Positions 23,740 through 36,410 of a DNA stretch of 64,000 nucleotides are shown in pieces; the first letter of the stretch is position 1, and every line of letters begins with the position of its first letter. The notes beneath the pieces are model-generated. The model was not told the DNA's origin. It searched no databases and saw only the letters and a list, made by a program, of their open reading frames with translations. A program made the translations under genes and the position numbers. Origin of the DNA: Crocodylus rhombifer (taxonomy: Eukaryota > Chordata > Crocodylia > Crocodylidae); assembly GCA_038503035.1 (NCBI GenBank), contig JAVSML010024617.1, positions 525,294 through 589,293 of the forward strand, read 5' to 3'.

Positions 23740-26717
23740 TCTGTTGTTGACTACTCAGTGTTTGACATGCAGCTGTATGTATATCAAATAATCTATTATG
23801 TGTTTGTATAGGAATTTAGTTCTTCATTAGGATATGTACAATTCAAACAGTTCACCAATAGTTTTGAATGCTACAAACTAAACCTTCCTCACAACTTATG
23901 AACCTGTTAAGGAGATTTTTATTCACTCCCAAGCCATTTTACAGTAATGATCTACTGAAAAATTACAATGAAGAAAATTACGTTCTTTAAAACTACTGCT
24001 ATGAAATAAAGAAATAGATAGCTTAAGTATAAAGTACTTCCCTAACTCTTACATTAAAACTTGAATTTGAAAAATAGTATTCTGAATTTACTTCCTGAAT
24101 TTTAAACAAGAGGACTGTATGCTGCTGTCCTGAGTTTTAAAACATGTTAAAATGGATTAGCTCTTGCCAAGATAATTTAACAGACACTGACAGCTAAATT
24201 CAGAGGTGATATAATGTATACATTGATAAATGAGAATAACAGAACCTAAAATGGTGAAATATGCACAAATGGATGAAGAAAGGTATACCATGGTGTAAAT
24301 TAAAGTATATGTGTAGATTATCACATTATTACTCTTTTCTTGCTACAGACTACCCTACCTACTATATTGGTCTGAAATTTATACCTTATTAGAGTCTCAT
24401 GCGTCTAACTGCATAACTGGACTTTTAACAATCATTTCTGCTGCATACACGATAGAATTCTTTTTTTCCCCTTTTTAAGGGACTCAATGTATTCATTTGA
24501 ATTTCCTGTTCTGCATTGAGAATCTCATGTAGAACAGGGTGAATATGAAAGGATTAGAACTGTACCTAAGTATTCCAAACTTGATTCACTATGTAAATAT
24601 CTGCAGATAAGTAAATTTAAAGATACATTTTCCAAGAGATACATTTAAGTGTAAAGATACATTTTCTTGTTATAAGTGACTTATCTGCCATTTTCTAAAT
24701 GTAACATCTTAATTTTTCAATTCACAATAATTTCCAATTTTGAAATTTCCTTCTATTTCATGTTGACAAAGTTCAGAAATACTGAAAATCAAAATCAAAG
24801 ATTTCATTTCAAATAGAATTGTAAGTTTCATTTGATCCCTTTTCTTACTAAAACCAATTCCAAAATTTAAAACTAAATCTAAGCTGTTGAAAAGCATTCA
24901 AAAGGTGCCAAATGTGTTCATTGTTAGTAAACTGCTGTTACTGCTCCCATCTTTAAGATCACCAACCTGTGATCAAAGAAAGGACAAGGTGGCACATATA
25001 TAACATATCTAAGTTTTTGGATGGAGACCACTGATTGGCAACTCTGCTTCTCAAGCATAGTGGAATTTTCTACCTTGAGGGAAAGCTTTCCTGTGCAGAA
25101 GACAGAGCTTCTTAGGGAACCAGTTCAAGACTATGGAACAAACTCTTTTAGGAGCAAAGGACTATCAAACCCCACTATCTTCCATTCCAGGTGTGAGGTA
25201 TATATCTTCACCCTTGCCTTCTCAAACAAAAGCACATAGAAACATTTCTTTTTAAAATAACCATCCAAAGACAAGACTATATCATGTGCTAGTCCTCTCT
25301 TGGGGAGCAAAAATGATAGAGATAATGAACTACATGTTGCAGATCTCAATCATCTTCCTTGGTGTACTACTGGAAGGTCCTCACATGACAGATATAAAAA
25401 TCTTTATCTAACAGAACAGAAGATTAGTACCAGATACATGATTTGCATTAAACCTTGGAATATAAAATATACTATATATTGCCAAATACCATTATAATCC
25501 ATTAAAATATTAAAATATAAATTTGCTCCCATGCGGTGTTTTATGGCTGAGCTACAAATGTATTGTACTTAGCAATAACATTGAAATAATGCAGAACAAA
25601 AAACTTGGGACAGTTTCTTATATGTGTGCCCAACTGTTGGGTCCATGAACTACAAACACCATTATATTTCCAAGAAAACAACTATAATGTCTATGCCTAA
25701 CTTGCTTTAACACAGTATAAACTAGGGGGGAAAATGGAATTAGTTATAGAGAGGAGCAAGATTAGTGCTTCTCAGGATGCAATATGGGGACAGACCTCTC
25801 AGGTGGAACAACTGAATAGTGGAGACCTTTGCTGAGAAGAAAGGCAGTCCATGGGAGGTATGAACAATGGAAAAGCTAGAGAAACTCTGGTCCAGATAAC
25901 CTCTGGAGCCATTTATCCTGGAAAAATGGAACTCCTCTTTCATAATTTAGGTCTTCATGGTGAGAACAGAAATACAAACATATTCCACTTACCTGAGGTT
26001 TCTGTATCAGCTATAATTTAGTTAGTTTTATTATCAAAACAATGAAATATTTAGGCATATATCTGGTGGGTCTCTGAAGAACAAGTAAAGCTTTAAGATC
26101 CTGTGGTAAGAATGTCTATTTGATTTACTACTCAAGACTGCTCAGTGGACTCATTTGCCTGTGAGCTTTATCATGACACACAGAAACAGAAAACTCCTGA
26201 TTTACCTGAAAATTATTTAACTAGATACCCATATGAACTGAATGAATTGTAATCACTCTTTTTTTAGCCTATATCTTAAAGTTTTCTTCCTATTTGCTTA
26301 GACTTTGGCTGTGAACCGGTATTCAGTTTCTCCTGGGACAAATCATGAATGTACAGATGTTTAGGCTTTTTTCTCCCAAAGTAAAAATAAGTCACTCCAG
26401 GACAAAAATCACCTGGGAACAACCAAGGTTAATCACTTGCAGGAGAGTGTCTCCTGGGAGAGGGAACATCTATACATGCTGTAGCTTCTCTCAGAAGAGA
26501 ATATAGAGTGCAGACAGAAATGACAATTTTCACCTGATCTGGCCACAGAAAGCAGTTTATAGCTGCAACCAAACAAATGCATGGCTGCAGACCGCTTAAA
26601 AAAGAGCCAGTTGGGTAAAAACCTGACCCCTCATTGCATGAGGTATCAGATGAAGATGTTTCAAAATGTAGCCTCTTCTGTAACTTGTGTTTACTGAGCT
26701 CCCAGCCTGTCACTGTT
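23740..26717. other. Intronic spacer, no gene seen
   Basis: AT-rich. Several open frames of 60-95 codons (24709, 25021, 25131, 25740, 26429) show no domain or conservation that I recognise. Confidence 0.5.
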
Positions 26718-26916
26718 TTCAGAATGGGAAGGGGGAAAGGAGCAGAAGTTCAGTTTGGGTTTTTTTCAGCTCCCCTCTGGAGGTTGGGGGGTGTAATGGA
26801 TCCTCCCCCCCTTAGGTGGCGGGGGGGGGGCTCCAATTCACCCTCATCCTTCAGCACTGGTTGGGGAGTCCCAAGGATGATCTCCTTCCGCTACCTTTCT
26901 CCCTTCCCATTCTGAA
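26718..26916. mobile_element. Foldback-type MITE, 199 bp
   Basis: The first 23 bases (TTCAGAATGGGAAGGG...) and last 23 bases are inverted repeats with 22 of 23 matching. The centre is G- and C-rich. No target duplication could be settled. Confidence 0.65.
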
Positions 26917-27104
26917 AGCAGGGAGCACTGGCAATGAGCTAAGGCTGTTGCTATGGGAACCTGGCTGCAGGCTTCCAGCTGCAGCTGGATTCCCCTCCCC
27001 CTGGAACCAACAGTGAACTTCTGTTTGGTCCAGGAAATCGTTGCAACTCTGAACGCTTCCTGCAAAGTGTTCTCAGTTATAGTGGGAAGCTGCAGTTCTT
27101 CACT

Positions 27105-27467
27105 CTGGGAACTGGGCCTGTTCAGTCTGAGTAAGAGAAAACTAAGAGGTAACTTGATAGCTGCCTAAAAATACACTGGGGTGAACACTAAGATCTAGGG
27201 GAACAATTCTTCAGGAAAGTACCTCAAGGGAGGATGAGGACCAATGGACACAAGCTAATAGAGGGAAAATTTATGTTGGACATAAGAAAAAACTTATTTT
27301 CCGTAAGGGTAACTAGAATCTGGAACACACTCCCAGCAGAGGTGGTACAAGAGGAGACTGTATAAGTGCCTTGGTTGAGCTCGTTTGAGCCCAACAACCT
27401 CCTTCCCATGGCAGAGGGTCAGACTCCATGATCTTAAGGTCCCTTCTGGTCCTATGATTCTACTTCT
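27105..27467 (+). mobile_element. CR1 LINE 3' fragment
   Basis: End of CR1 ORF2 (LGLFSLSKRKLRGNLIAA, a stop, later LDIRKNLFS, a TRIWNTLPAEVVQEE-like part) and 3'UTR with CTCCATGATCTTAAGGTCCC and a degraded tail CCTATGATTCTACTTC. Stops and indels make it a relic. Confidence 0.88.
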
Positions 27468-28496
27468 ATCTGCACCTATAGTCCTCCAGCATCCTCCCCC
27501 ACTGGGGAACAATGTATCATTTGCTGGACTCTGCTGTTCCAATAGGGAGCAGAATATGTCCCCTTCACAGTTCCGACATTGTGCTGCAGGGAAACACAGG
27601 CTTACCAAGGGCAATGTGGGTTAGCCAATGAAGGTTGCCCTGTGCACTACTGCCATCTGTTGCCAGGCAGACAAAAGGAGCCTGCAGAGCACACTGAGAT
27701 TTGTGTACAGCTCCCCTGCCCGTCTGGCTCCACCTGCAGTGTCAGCACTGGAAGCTCTCTACTCTTTAGGGCCTCAGCATTTGATTGTCCATACATGCAG
27801 TTTGTGTTCTGATATTTTTAGTTGTCTCACTCGCTTCTTTCAGGCATTAAGATTAAAAAGCTAAAAATACTGAAACATTTACTATTTTGCTTACTGATAT
27901 AACATGCAATATTATAAGCATAGAGGTCTTGAGGTAAAGATTTACAGAACTGAAAGATGGCTCTACTCCTCCTTTTAAATTTGCAACTAAAAAGACAGGA
28001 TGCCATTTCAAATCTCTTTTCATGTGATGAGAAGCATCAAAAGATCTTTCATGTCCTTACTGGCTGTAGCTAATTGTTCCATCACTTCTTCCTTTTAATA
28101 GAGTTTTGAACTTTAATCTCTTTTAAAAGTCACTTGTTGGTAAGCAAGACTTCTAATATATTTGCTTATCCTTCCACTTTGTTTTCCCTGCTCTTCTAAT
28201 ATTTGTGTTTTTATTTTGTTCTCCGTTTTGAAAGGCAATGTGAAAAAAAGAAGAATCTGACTCATTTGGCAACACCTGAAAGGGTGATTATAATGTACTA
28301 GGAGATATCTAGGATGGGATATTACTGCTCTTAGTAAGGAAAATGTACAGCCAGCAACTGTTTCTTCCCCACCTGATTATATGTTAGTCAGTATCATTCA
28401 ATTGTTTAGGTGTGAAACCAATATTTCTGCAAACTAATTCACAGCTAATGTCACACAGTTGTATTATCTGTACTATTACTTTGAAATAATATAGAC
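27468..28496. other. Intronic spacer, no gene seen
   Basis: GC-richer until about 27780, then AT-rich. Nothing recognised; the open frames at 27579-27864 have no domain. Confidence 0.45.
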
Positions 28497-29288
28497 TAGG
28501 GGTGTGCAAAACAGACCGTATTCAATTCACATTCATATTCGGGCCAAATCAGGGACAGCGATTCGATTTGTTGATTTGGATCACTGTCCCGATTTGATTT
28601 GGCTGAATCTGAAGATTCAATGCTGATTTGGAGAATCAGTGATTCAGTCATAGACACAGCTTTAAATGTTTTTTCTACATACCTTGAAATACCAGGTGCA
28701 GCTCATGAATGCTAAGAGGTGGGGCAGATGGAGCGTCCCACAGGACTGCGGGGGGGCCCATGCATGCTTGGCGGTGGACCTGGAAGTGGACCAGAACTAC
28801 TTCCAGTCCACTTCCAGGTCCACCACTAAGCATGCAGGGTACCCCCCCACACCCCACCACGCTCAGCCACGGGGGGATGCCAGGTGCCCCCCCAGGAGGC
28901 ACCAGCACCCAAGCCAGGAGGCGGGGGGGAATCCCCCCATGTGCTCCCTGGTGGATCCTGAAGTGGACCAGAAGTGCTTCTGATCCACTTCCAGGTTCCC
29001 TTCTGATCCACTTTCAGATCCGCTGCCACTGCCCCCCCTCGCACTCCTGTGGGACACTCCATCTGCTCCACCATCTCAGCATTCAAGAGCCACCTGGTAC
29101 CTTGAGGTATGTAGAAAAAACATTTAAAGCTATGTCCGAATAATCGAATCTCTCCAAATTGATTCGGAGGGTTCCAATTTGATTCAGAGCCATTAAAAGG
29201 TCTCCTGATTTGATTCAGAGATTTGGCTGCCAAATTGGGCCAAATCTCTGCCGAATCGAATCAGTTACTGAAGCTTTTCACAGTCCTA
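28497..29288. mobile_element. Foldback hAT element, 8-bp TSD
   Basis: 792-bp element. Flanks ATATAGAC (28489-28496) and ATATAGAA (29289-29296) form an 8-bp duplication with one mismatch. Termini are TAGGGGTGTGCAAAAC and the complement of TAGGACTGTGAAAAGC. Inside are GATTCG-rich outer parts, then long inverted arms (about 28649-28758 against 29030-29134, sharing for example CTTTAAATGTTTTTTCTACA), so most of the element can fold on itself. No transposase; open frames on both strands are artefacts. Confidence 0.85.
28763..28834. repeat. Perfect hairpin in the foldback element
   Basis: Arms 28763-28791 and 28806-28834 match at 27 of 29 positions; the inner 19 bases (GGTGGACCTGGAAGTGGAC) are perfect. 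Loop 14 bases. A second weaker copy of the same motif lies at about 28950-29025. Confidence 0.9.
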
Positions 29289-29554
29289 ATATAGAACCTC
29301 CTAAATATTATAAGAATCAACTATCCTGGTCCAACCTTGCTGAGACCTGACTTTAAAAGCCAGAGCTCCTGGCCTGATGAAAAAGACTTTTTAAGGTTAC
29401 ATTATCAAATGTATGCCCTTGATGGGGCCATTCAGTTACATGGACTAACCATTAAAATTATGATGGTGACTACATTAATGGTTGTCATATACACAAACAT
29501 ATCTGTCATTTTTTTGAAAGTCAAGAAGTTTTCATGGTAATACACATGTATGCA

Positions 29555-29925
29555 CAGAGTCACAAAACTGAGGACTAGAAGTCATCTAGTTCATCTCATT
29601 GTTCAAGCAGAATCAACTGTACCTAAACCATTCCTGGTGGACATGTTTCTAATAATGTGTTAGAACTTCTAGTGATGAATATCACACAACCTTCCTAAGT
29701 AATATATTCTAATCTAAACCTTTTACAGGTTCTAGAAAGGTTTTCCTAATGTTTAACTTAAGCCTCCCTTATTACAATTAAAGCCCATTACTTCTTGTCC
29801 TAAGTGCAGTGGATATGGGGATCAGCTTGTTACCTTCCTCTTCAGAGCTAAGTTTTTTCTTTTCTAGACAAGTCACTGAACATCCAAAATGATTCTTTAT
29901 TGTTCACATTCTAAATCTTCTTGTC
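29555..29925 (-). mobile_element. CR1 LINE 3' fragment
   Basis: Plus-strand order AGGACTAGAAGTCATCTAGT, then AGGTTTTCCTAATGTTTAAC and AAGCCCATTACTTCTTGTCC is the complement of a CR1 3' end. The 3'UTR lies at the left. Strongly diverged. Confidence 0.8.
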
Positions 29926-29930
29926 CACGA

Positions 29931-30149
29931 GGGCTCATCTACATAAAATGTTAACTGTGCAGTAGTTTAATAACATTGTGCACTAGCACATCACAGCATG
30001 GATAGTGCTAATACACTACTGTGCAGTAGCGTCACTGAAAAGGCATTCACCAGTGCTAATGCAAAGCAACTCTAGTTACTGTACATTTATTTAGTACTTG
30101 GTTATATAATACTTGTAACCACTGCGCAGTAATGAACATGTAGACACCC
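29931..30149. mobile_element. MITE, 219 bp
   Basis: Left end GGGCTCATCTACATAAAATG and complement of the right end GGGTGTCTACATGTTCATTA are imperfect inverted repeats. Flanks CGA and AGA are a possible 3-bp duplication with one mismatch. AT-rich interior with the repeated phrase GTGCTAAT/GTGCAGTAG. No coding sequence. Confidence 0.55.
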
Positions 30150-30152
30150 AGA

Positions 30153-31335
30153 AAAGAGCAAATTGTTTTGGTTTCAGAGAGACGAAATTTAGAAAATAAA
30201 TAAAAGATTATGGAAATATACATAAAGCAGTTATTGTTACAAAGCAAAAGGCAGGAAACTGAACATTATTATTGTTACAATAATGTGATTTAAATATATT
30301 CACCCTGCATCAGTGTACAACAGCACAACGTTTTTAAAAGACTTTCAAAACATTATAACTGACTTAGAGGCAAGCAGGGCTGTGTTTTCAAGAAGCCCAT
30401 AAGTCAGTGTCACTGGTCAGCAACATTGATTGGGCTGCAGCATTAAAAGGAGTTGATGGGTTTTGGGGGAGCCAGCCTGATCAGCCCTTGCCTTGAGGGC
30501 AGATTGCAGGAAGCCCTATCAGCTACTGAGCTGTTGCCACGGCATCAACAACTGATCAAGAAAGCCTGCCAGTGACCCTGTCCCACTCACTGACAGGGTC
30601 TCCTGTGGACAGGGGGAGTTGAGGAGCAGCCCCCTATTGCTTCCTGGCTGAAGGACATGCCTTTGGGGTGACTCTCATGCTCCAGCCAAAGGGTTATGCA
30701 AGTGTGGATGCCCCCATAACCATATTTTTGTAGTGCTACAAACGTTGTAGCTGAACACTTGAGTCACAGCCACCCCAGCTAAGCCACTGATTCAGAATAG
30801 CTACAGCCCTTTGCAGCAAAGATGAGAAAGACTGTACTAAATGTGTAAAGCTGAGCTGAGGAGAAACAGAGCTTATACAGATATGGGTTCACATAATATG
30901 GTGTCTTCCTTACAGACTGATGATACCAAAGCTAGCTTCAGATGAGCTAGTTCCAGTACTGGAAGCAGTCCAGTCACAACTCAGTGTGGGTTAATTTACC
31001 TTTCCATGAAGCCAGCAAAGCACCTCTCATTTAAAGCTAGCACAGATATCTTTACATTACACAGCAATCTGCAGTTCAGATATACCACATAATTAAAAAT
31101 AGACCATATCTTCATTAAAATATTAATACTAACTTTATCTGACTTGTACATTTAATTATGAGTTCTGTCTCCTAAGCAGTCATAAAAATTAGTCTCTTGT
31201 GATTCACAGTGACCAGGCAGTAATACGATCATGAGACCCTTAGTTGCAGTATGAAGAAGAACACTGACTTTTGCATGTGCATGAATAAGGGTAATTTTAT
31301 GCCTAAGGCCCCCAACACGTATTATATAATTAAGA
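30153..31335. other. Intronic spacer with a GC-richer block
   Basis: 30370-30830 is GC-richer; near 30695-30715 it shows GTTATGCAAGTGTGGATGCC, which looks like a right end of the TIR-element group in this window, but no matching left end was found. The rest is AT-rich. No gene. Confidence 0.4.
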
Positions 31336-31860
31336 CTCAATGAACAGGTTAATCGCAACCAATAGCAACTGGCCACACATGCAACTCAATTTATGGTGTG
31401 ATAATGCAATAAATGAGCCACAAAGTTATTCCATATTATATGGAATGTGAGTGCCAGGCTACCAGTGCTGGGCTCCATGTGTGCAAGGAGCTCTAAAACC
31501 ACCTATGCAGCCCAGCTGGGCAAAACACAGGGGTTATACAGCTCCTAATGTGCAGGGAGCCCAGCATCAGGTTGCAACAGCCTGGTGTCAGGCTCCCTGT
31601 GCACCAGAACCTGTCAAAACCATGTGTACCATTCAGCTCAGCAGCACACATGGCTTTATAGATCCTGGTGTAGTGGGAGCCCAGCACAAAACTACCGCAG
31701 CCTGAAGCCAGGCTCCCTTTGCACTGAGCTGATCATTGGTTGGGCTAGGGACCAGTTTGACAATGAGCTGATTGGTTTTGTCCTGTGATGGGAACCCCAA
31801 TCCCAAAACTGCACATGTGTCATGGCAGGACACACAATTGTTGGAATGAAAGATTAGATG
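31336..31860 (+). mobile_element. Family A element with a 120-bp minisatellite core
   Basis: Left part shares, in order, GGTTAATCGC, TAACTGGCCACA-like and GAGCCACAAAGTTATTCC with 62566-62700 and (complement) 38195-38330. Right part contains GCACATGTGTCATGGCAGGA, as in the copies at 41726 and 37950. Its centre is a 120-bp tandem repeat. Non-coding; DNA-transposon-like, class unknown. Confidence 0.6.
31455..31735 (+). repeat. 120-bp tandem repeat, about 2.3 copies
   Basis: GGCTCCATGT at 31471, GGCTCCCTGT at 31591 and GGCTCCCTTT at 31711 are exactly 120 bases apart, and the phrases AGCCCAGC and GCAGCCTG recur with the same spacing. Because 120 is a multiple of three, one frame stays open for 84 codons and shows a 40-residue repeat; I do not regard it as a gene. 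Confidence 0.85.
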
Positions 31861-31969
31861 CCATCTCATCTTAAAGTAAACATCTGTCAAGGTTCTAACT
31901 TTTCCAAATACTAAGAAAGGAACCACTGTCCAACTGAGTGTCAATTTCTTCCGTATTCCGAAAGATTTT

Positions 31970-33190
31970 CATAGTTTCATAGTTTGTAGGGTCGGAATAG
32001 ACCTGAACAGATCACTGAGTCCGACCCCCTGCCATGGCAGGAAAGAGTACTGGGGTCAAGTGACCCCGGCAAGGTGTTTGTCTAGCATTGTCTTAAAGAA
32101 CCCCAGGGTAGGAGCCAGCACCACTTCGCTTGGAAGTTGGTTCCAGATCCTAGCCGCCCTGACAGTGAAGTAGCACCTCCTGATGTCTAATCTGAATCTA
32201 CCCCCGGCTAGCTTGTGACGGTTATTTCTTGTCACTCCTGGTGGTGCTCAGGGGAACAGGGACTCCCGCAATGCCTGCTAGTCTCCCCTGACTAGTTTGT
32301 AACAGGCCACTAGATCTCCCCTCAGCCTTCTCTTGTAGAGGCTGAACAGGTTCAGGTCCCACAGCCTGTCCTCGTAGGGCCTGCCCTGCTGCCCCCAATC
32401 ATGCGAGTGGTCCTCCTCTGGACCCCCTCCACGTTGTCCACATCCCTCTTGAAGTGTGGTGCCCAGAACTGGATGTAGTAGAGAGGGAGTATCTCCTCCT
32501 TGGACCTGCTTGAGATGCGAATATGGATGCATGACAAGGTATGGTTGGCCTTCCTGACTGCATCCCCACACTGCTGGCCCATGTTCATCTTGGCATCAAT
32601 GATGACTCCAAGATCCTTTTCTGCCTCTGCAATGACAAGAAGGGAGTTCCCCAGCCTCTAGGTATGGTACTGGTTCTTCTTCCCCAGGTGCATCACCTTG
32701 CACTTGTCAGTGTTGAATCCCTTCATATTCTCATCCACCCACCCCTGTAACCTGTCTAGGTCTGATTGCAGCCTATTCCTCCCTTCTAGCATGCCCACGT
32801 CCCCCAACATCTTAGTGTCATCAGCAAATTTGAACAGGGTGCTTTTTACCCCCTCGTCCATGTCACTGATGAAGATGTTGAAAAGTGCGAGCCCAAGGAC
32901 CGAGCCCTGGGGGACCCCACTGCCCACATCCCTCCAGGTCAAAATGACCCATCTACCACCACTCTCTGGATGCGGCCATCCAGCCAGTTAGCGACCCATT
33001 TGACTGTGCAGGTGTCGACACCACAGTCTCCTAGTTTTTTAATGAGGATGGGGTGAGAGCCTTCCTAAAATCCAGAAAGACTATGTCCACTGCTACCCCT
33101 GCATCTAAGGATTTGGTTACCTGGTCATAGAAGGCCACCAGGTTGGTCTGACAGGACCTGTCTCTGATCAACCTGTATTGGCTGCCCCTA
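31970..33190 (-). mobile_element. CR1 LINE, RT C-terminal half and 3'UTR
   Basis: The 3' tail (complement of CATAGTTTCATAGTTTGTAG) is at the left. On the minus strand: SCQTNLVAFYDQVTKSLDAG, VDIVFLDF; a 94-codon frame (32942-32658) with SGVPQGSVLG and the catalytic FADD at its residues 39-42; VMHLG; SCIHIRIS; QFWAPHFKRDVDNVE; WDLNLFSLYKRRLRGDLV. Frameshifts and stops at about 32650, 32550 and 32280, and a frame change near 33040. The 5' half is truncated. About 1.2 kb of a normal 4-5-kb CR1. Confidence 0.93.
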
Positions 33191-33266
33191 AGCATAACTT
33201 TTCCCTTTATATGATTAAGAAAGTGTCATTAAACTTCATCAAAATCAGCCATAAGATATTTTACAT

Positions 33267-33479
33267 CAATGACAGCCAACCTTGTTGGCAGATGTGCCAC
33301 AAATTCGTGCCACACCCTCCCCAAGTACCACTCAGTTTCCTTTCTTCTGCCCAATCTGCTGCTCTCCTTTCTGCTTCCTGTCTTATCTCTGGTACTTGTC
33401 CCCTCCATGACCTGCCATATGCCACACAAAGGCTGCCCATGCCACTTGTAGCACGCATGCCACAGATTGGCCACCCCTG
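33267..33479. mobile_element. hAT-type MITE, 213 bp
   Basis: Right end GATTGGCCACCCCTG (complement CAGGGGTGGCCAATC) is a hAT terminus; left end CAATGACAGCCAACC is its diverged partner. TGTGCCACA near the left and CATGCCACAG near the right are also inverted. Flanks TTTTACAT and TTTTATAC agree at 6 of 8. No coding sequence. Confidence 0.7.
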
Positions 33480-33487
33480 TTTTATAC

Positions 33488-36235
33488 ATCCTGACCTTCC
33501 AAGATAACAGCAGGGAAGGGCACAAATTGACAAAAACAGACAAATTTGGTTTTCAATTTTTCATCAAGGTTGACAGATGTGATGAGACAGAAGTTTTATC
33601 TCTAATAATTCCAAAGTCCACAGTCAACTCAATCCTGGCAAATGACGCTAGGTTATATTACAGGCTCCTCCTTGGCCACTTTTAAGTGTTACTATTAAGT
33701 GAAAATGAACCACTGAAGTATCCCCTAAGTGCAACAACCCAAAAGTAAATGTTAAAGCTAGGGAGGATAAATCCCCTCTTTGAAGATACAAATAGTATCC
33801 CATCTGACCTTAGGTTTCGTATTCTGCCATACAAAATCTACTTGTCACTCTACACAGATAATAAGTGATTAGTTGGGGATACAATGTAGACTTACGATAT
33901 AAACAAAATGTATGCTGTCATCTTCATTAAGGCCCATCTAACTTATAGAAATGCCCATCCATCCATGTAGATTCATTGATACTTAGGACAAAACAACTTT
34001 ATAGTGCATAATTAAGAAGTTTCAGAAGTTATAAGAATGTCAATGTACTCCAAGCCCTCAGGACTACAAGCAAACAAACATGGATTTATCACTTCTTGCT
34101 GAATCTTATCAGGAATTATGATCATGATTAGTTAAAATCCAGATTGAGAACACTCAGTGAATTTATGCTCTCTGCTATTGTTATCCCTGTCACAAAACCA
34201 GAAATCTGAATGAAAAAGTGAAGGAAAGAGGGAGCAGGAGGTATCCCTGTCCAATTTCTATTTTGAGCTGAAAAAGATAACAGTGATTTATCAATGCTGA
34301 AGCATTAGGACTTTACAAAATTCTAAGCTTCATTTGAAAAGTTACTTATGTGCTTGCATATCTCTTGTATTTGAGCAGAAATGACCATTCAACCAAATCA
34401 AAGTCTCTGTGCCAGCTAACAAATGTTTACTAGGAATGTTCTTAAGACCTGCAGCAATCATACTTTTCACTCGGGAAGTAAAATTTCCCAGAGAGTTCCT
34501 GGACCTGCACCAAGAATATCCATGTTGGTAGCTGAATTCCTCTACAACTTCCTCAAGTTCATTGGCATTCTGCATTTTTTGGCTCATGGGTAACTAAAGG
34601 TATCTGAAATATTTTTCCAGATATATTTTTTCTCAATATCACATTTGAGACTCCTATCAGATAAGGAAGCATTCACCAACAAGCACATCCAAGCAGAGTA
34701 AGAGCTTTCCCTCTTTGAACAAAAGAAATCAGAGAGTCATGGATGAACATAGGAAATACTGCAATAGGCTAGTTCTGCAAGGGGAAAAATATTCTTTGCT
34801 CTAAGCTCAGGACATATCCATTTACTGGTTTACAGAAATACTACTGATGATATCAGAGTCACCATTTAAATTTTACCTAATGCTCATGTATAAAGGCAGG
34901 GCCAAAATAAAGGGGTTGTTTGGGCATAAATATTGTATCTGTCCAAGATAAAATACCTAACAACAAATCAGAAACCTAAACTACATTACTAAGATTTTTT
35001 AGTAAAAAAAAAAACCAAAACAAAAAAACCCCCCAAGGATTTACTTATCTACTTTGCCCAGTAGGATGGGGGAAAAAAGGAACCTTTACTGTATCAATAT
35101 AAAGAAACTATAAATGCAAGCACGTTAAATCTCTATATTATTTATGTACTCTATTAAATATGTAATAATGACTGATATTCCCCCCAAAATAATGAACAAG
35201 GCATATATAATATAATAATTGTTGCTATTCTCTTTACCTTGCAATGTGACAAACCTTAAAACTGTTAAGGAACTGTGCAGATGAGTAAGGATCAATATAT
35301 GCAGACCTGCCTCTGGGATTAAGGGATCCTTAGAATGAAATTTCCGTCTACTGGAGTGATTTGTAGACTAGTTTGTTTAACACTGGAAGACAACAGATCT
35401 GCTATTGTTCTGATGTCCAAAGGAGATGACTGTATAATTTGGCAAATTCTACTCAGGGGGTTTGTCACAAGCCTCTGCATTCTGGCTGAATATATTCTTA
35501 CAGCATCTTGTGACAGATGTTAAATTTGACAAAAAGACATTTAGAATTTTCTTTTACTAATTTTCTGTGTGTTCAATAGCAACAACCATGAGATTTTATT
35601 GTCTCACTTTCTGGACCAAATCATATTTCACTTTCCTTTCAGAGATACCAGAAGGTAGTGCTGGACTGCCTGTCAAGAAGACTGTTATACATGCTGTCAC
35701 AGTTCAATGTATATGTGAGGCCACTGGGGAGATAGTACGATGATGCAGGCTGCACTGCCATCAGTATGATGTTAACGCATAACATTATGCCTTACATTTG
35801 TCAGACCCAGACAGGGTAGTCTTTCGGCTTTCCAAGTGCCTGACTAAGATAAGAGGTGTGGAAAATGTGAGCTACTTAAGAGTTCAGACCAGACGAGAGA
35901 AGAGAAGTTATGCTGGCAGGTAGTAAAAACCATCTAAGGCCTTTCTGAAGACCACACCGAAACTGAGGCTAAAAATACAGAATGTGGCTACCTACTGATC
36001 TTGTCATTAACAATGTGGAGACAAATGTGTAATTTCCCCCAAAATGGAGAATTCTGTTATCCAGTACTGGGTGCAATTCAAGGAGCCACGCTGGTCTACA
36101 CCGACCCGTCATTAGTACAGGATCTGGCTACATGAAAGACCACACACCTCGTTCTATCAGAGGCATGATATGTGCAAATAAACTGAACAGAGAGGAAAAG
36201 GGAACCGCTTTGAAAGAGCCGCATTGCAAATATAA
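33488..36235. other. Intronic spacer, no gene seen
   Basis: AT-rich with A-runs near 35000. A minus-strand frame at 34342-34587 (81 codons, contains EEVVEEFSYQHGYSWCRSR) has balanced composition but no known domain or splice context. 35640-36230 is slightly GC-richer and may be an old repeat. Nothing else seen. Confidence 0.45.
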
Positions 36236-36410
36236 GGACTAAGTACAGACAGCCAAAAAGCCCAAGACTGAATCAATTCAATCTTCACAAGTTAGTCTAA
36301 GCTGTGTAGATCAACTGATAAGCAGGTGAACAGACATTCACTTTTGACTCGGAAAAAGTTCATTTTGTGCAAATTAGGCTCAGATAAACGTTAGAACAGT
36401 CTATTTACCT
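36236..36410. mobile_element. Possible TIR element left end
   Basis: Begins right after TAA with GGACTAAGTACAGACAGCC, which matches the terminus pattern of the TIR elements in this window, and continues GACTGAATCAATTCAATC. The right end is not clear. Confidence 0.4.
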
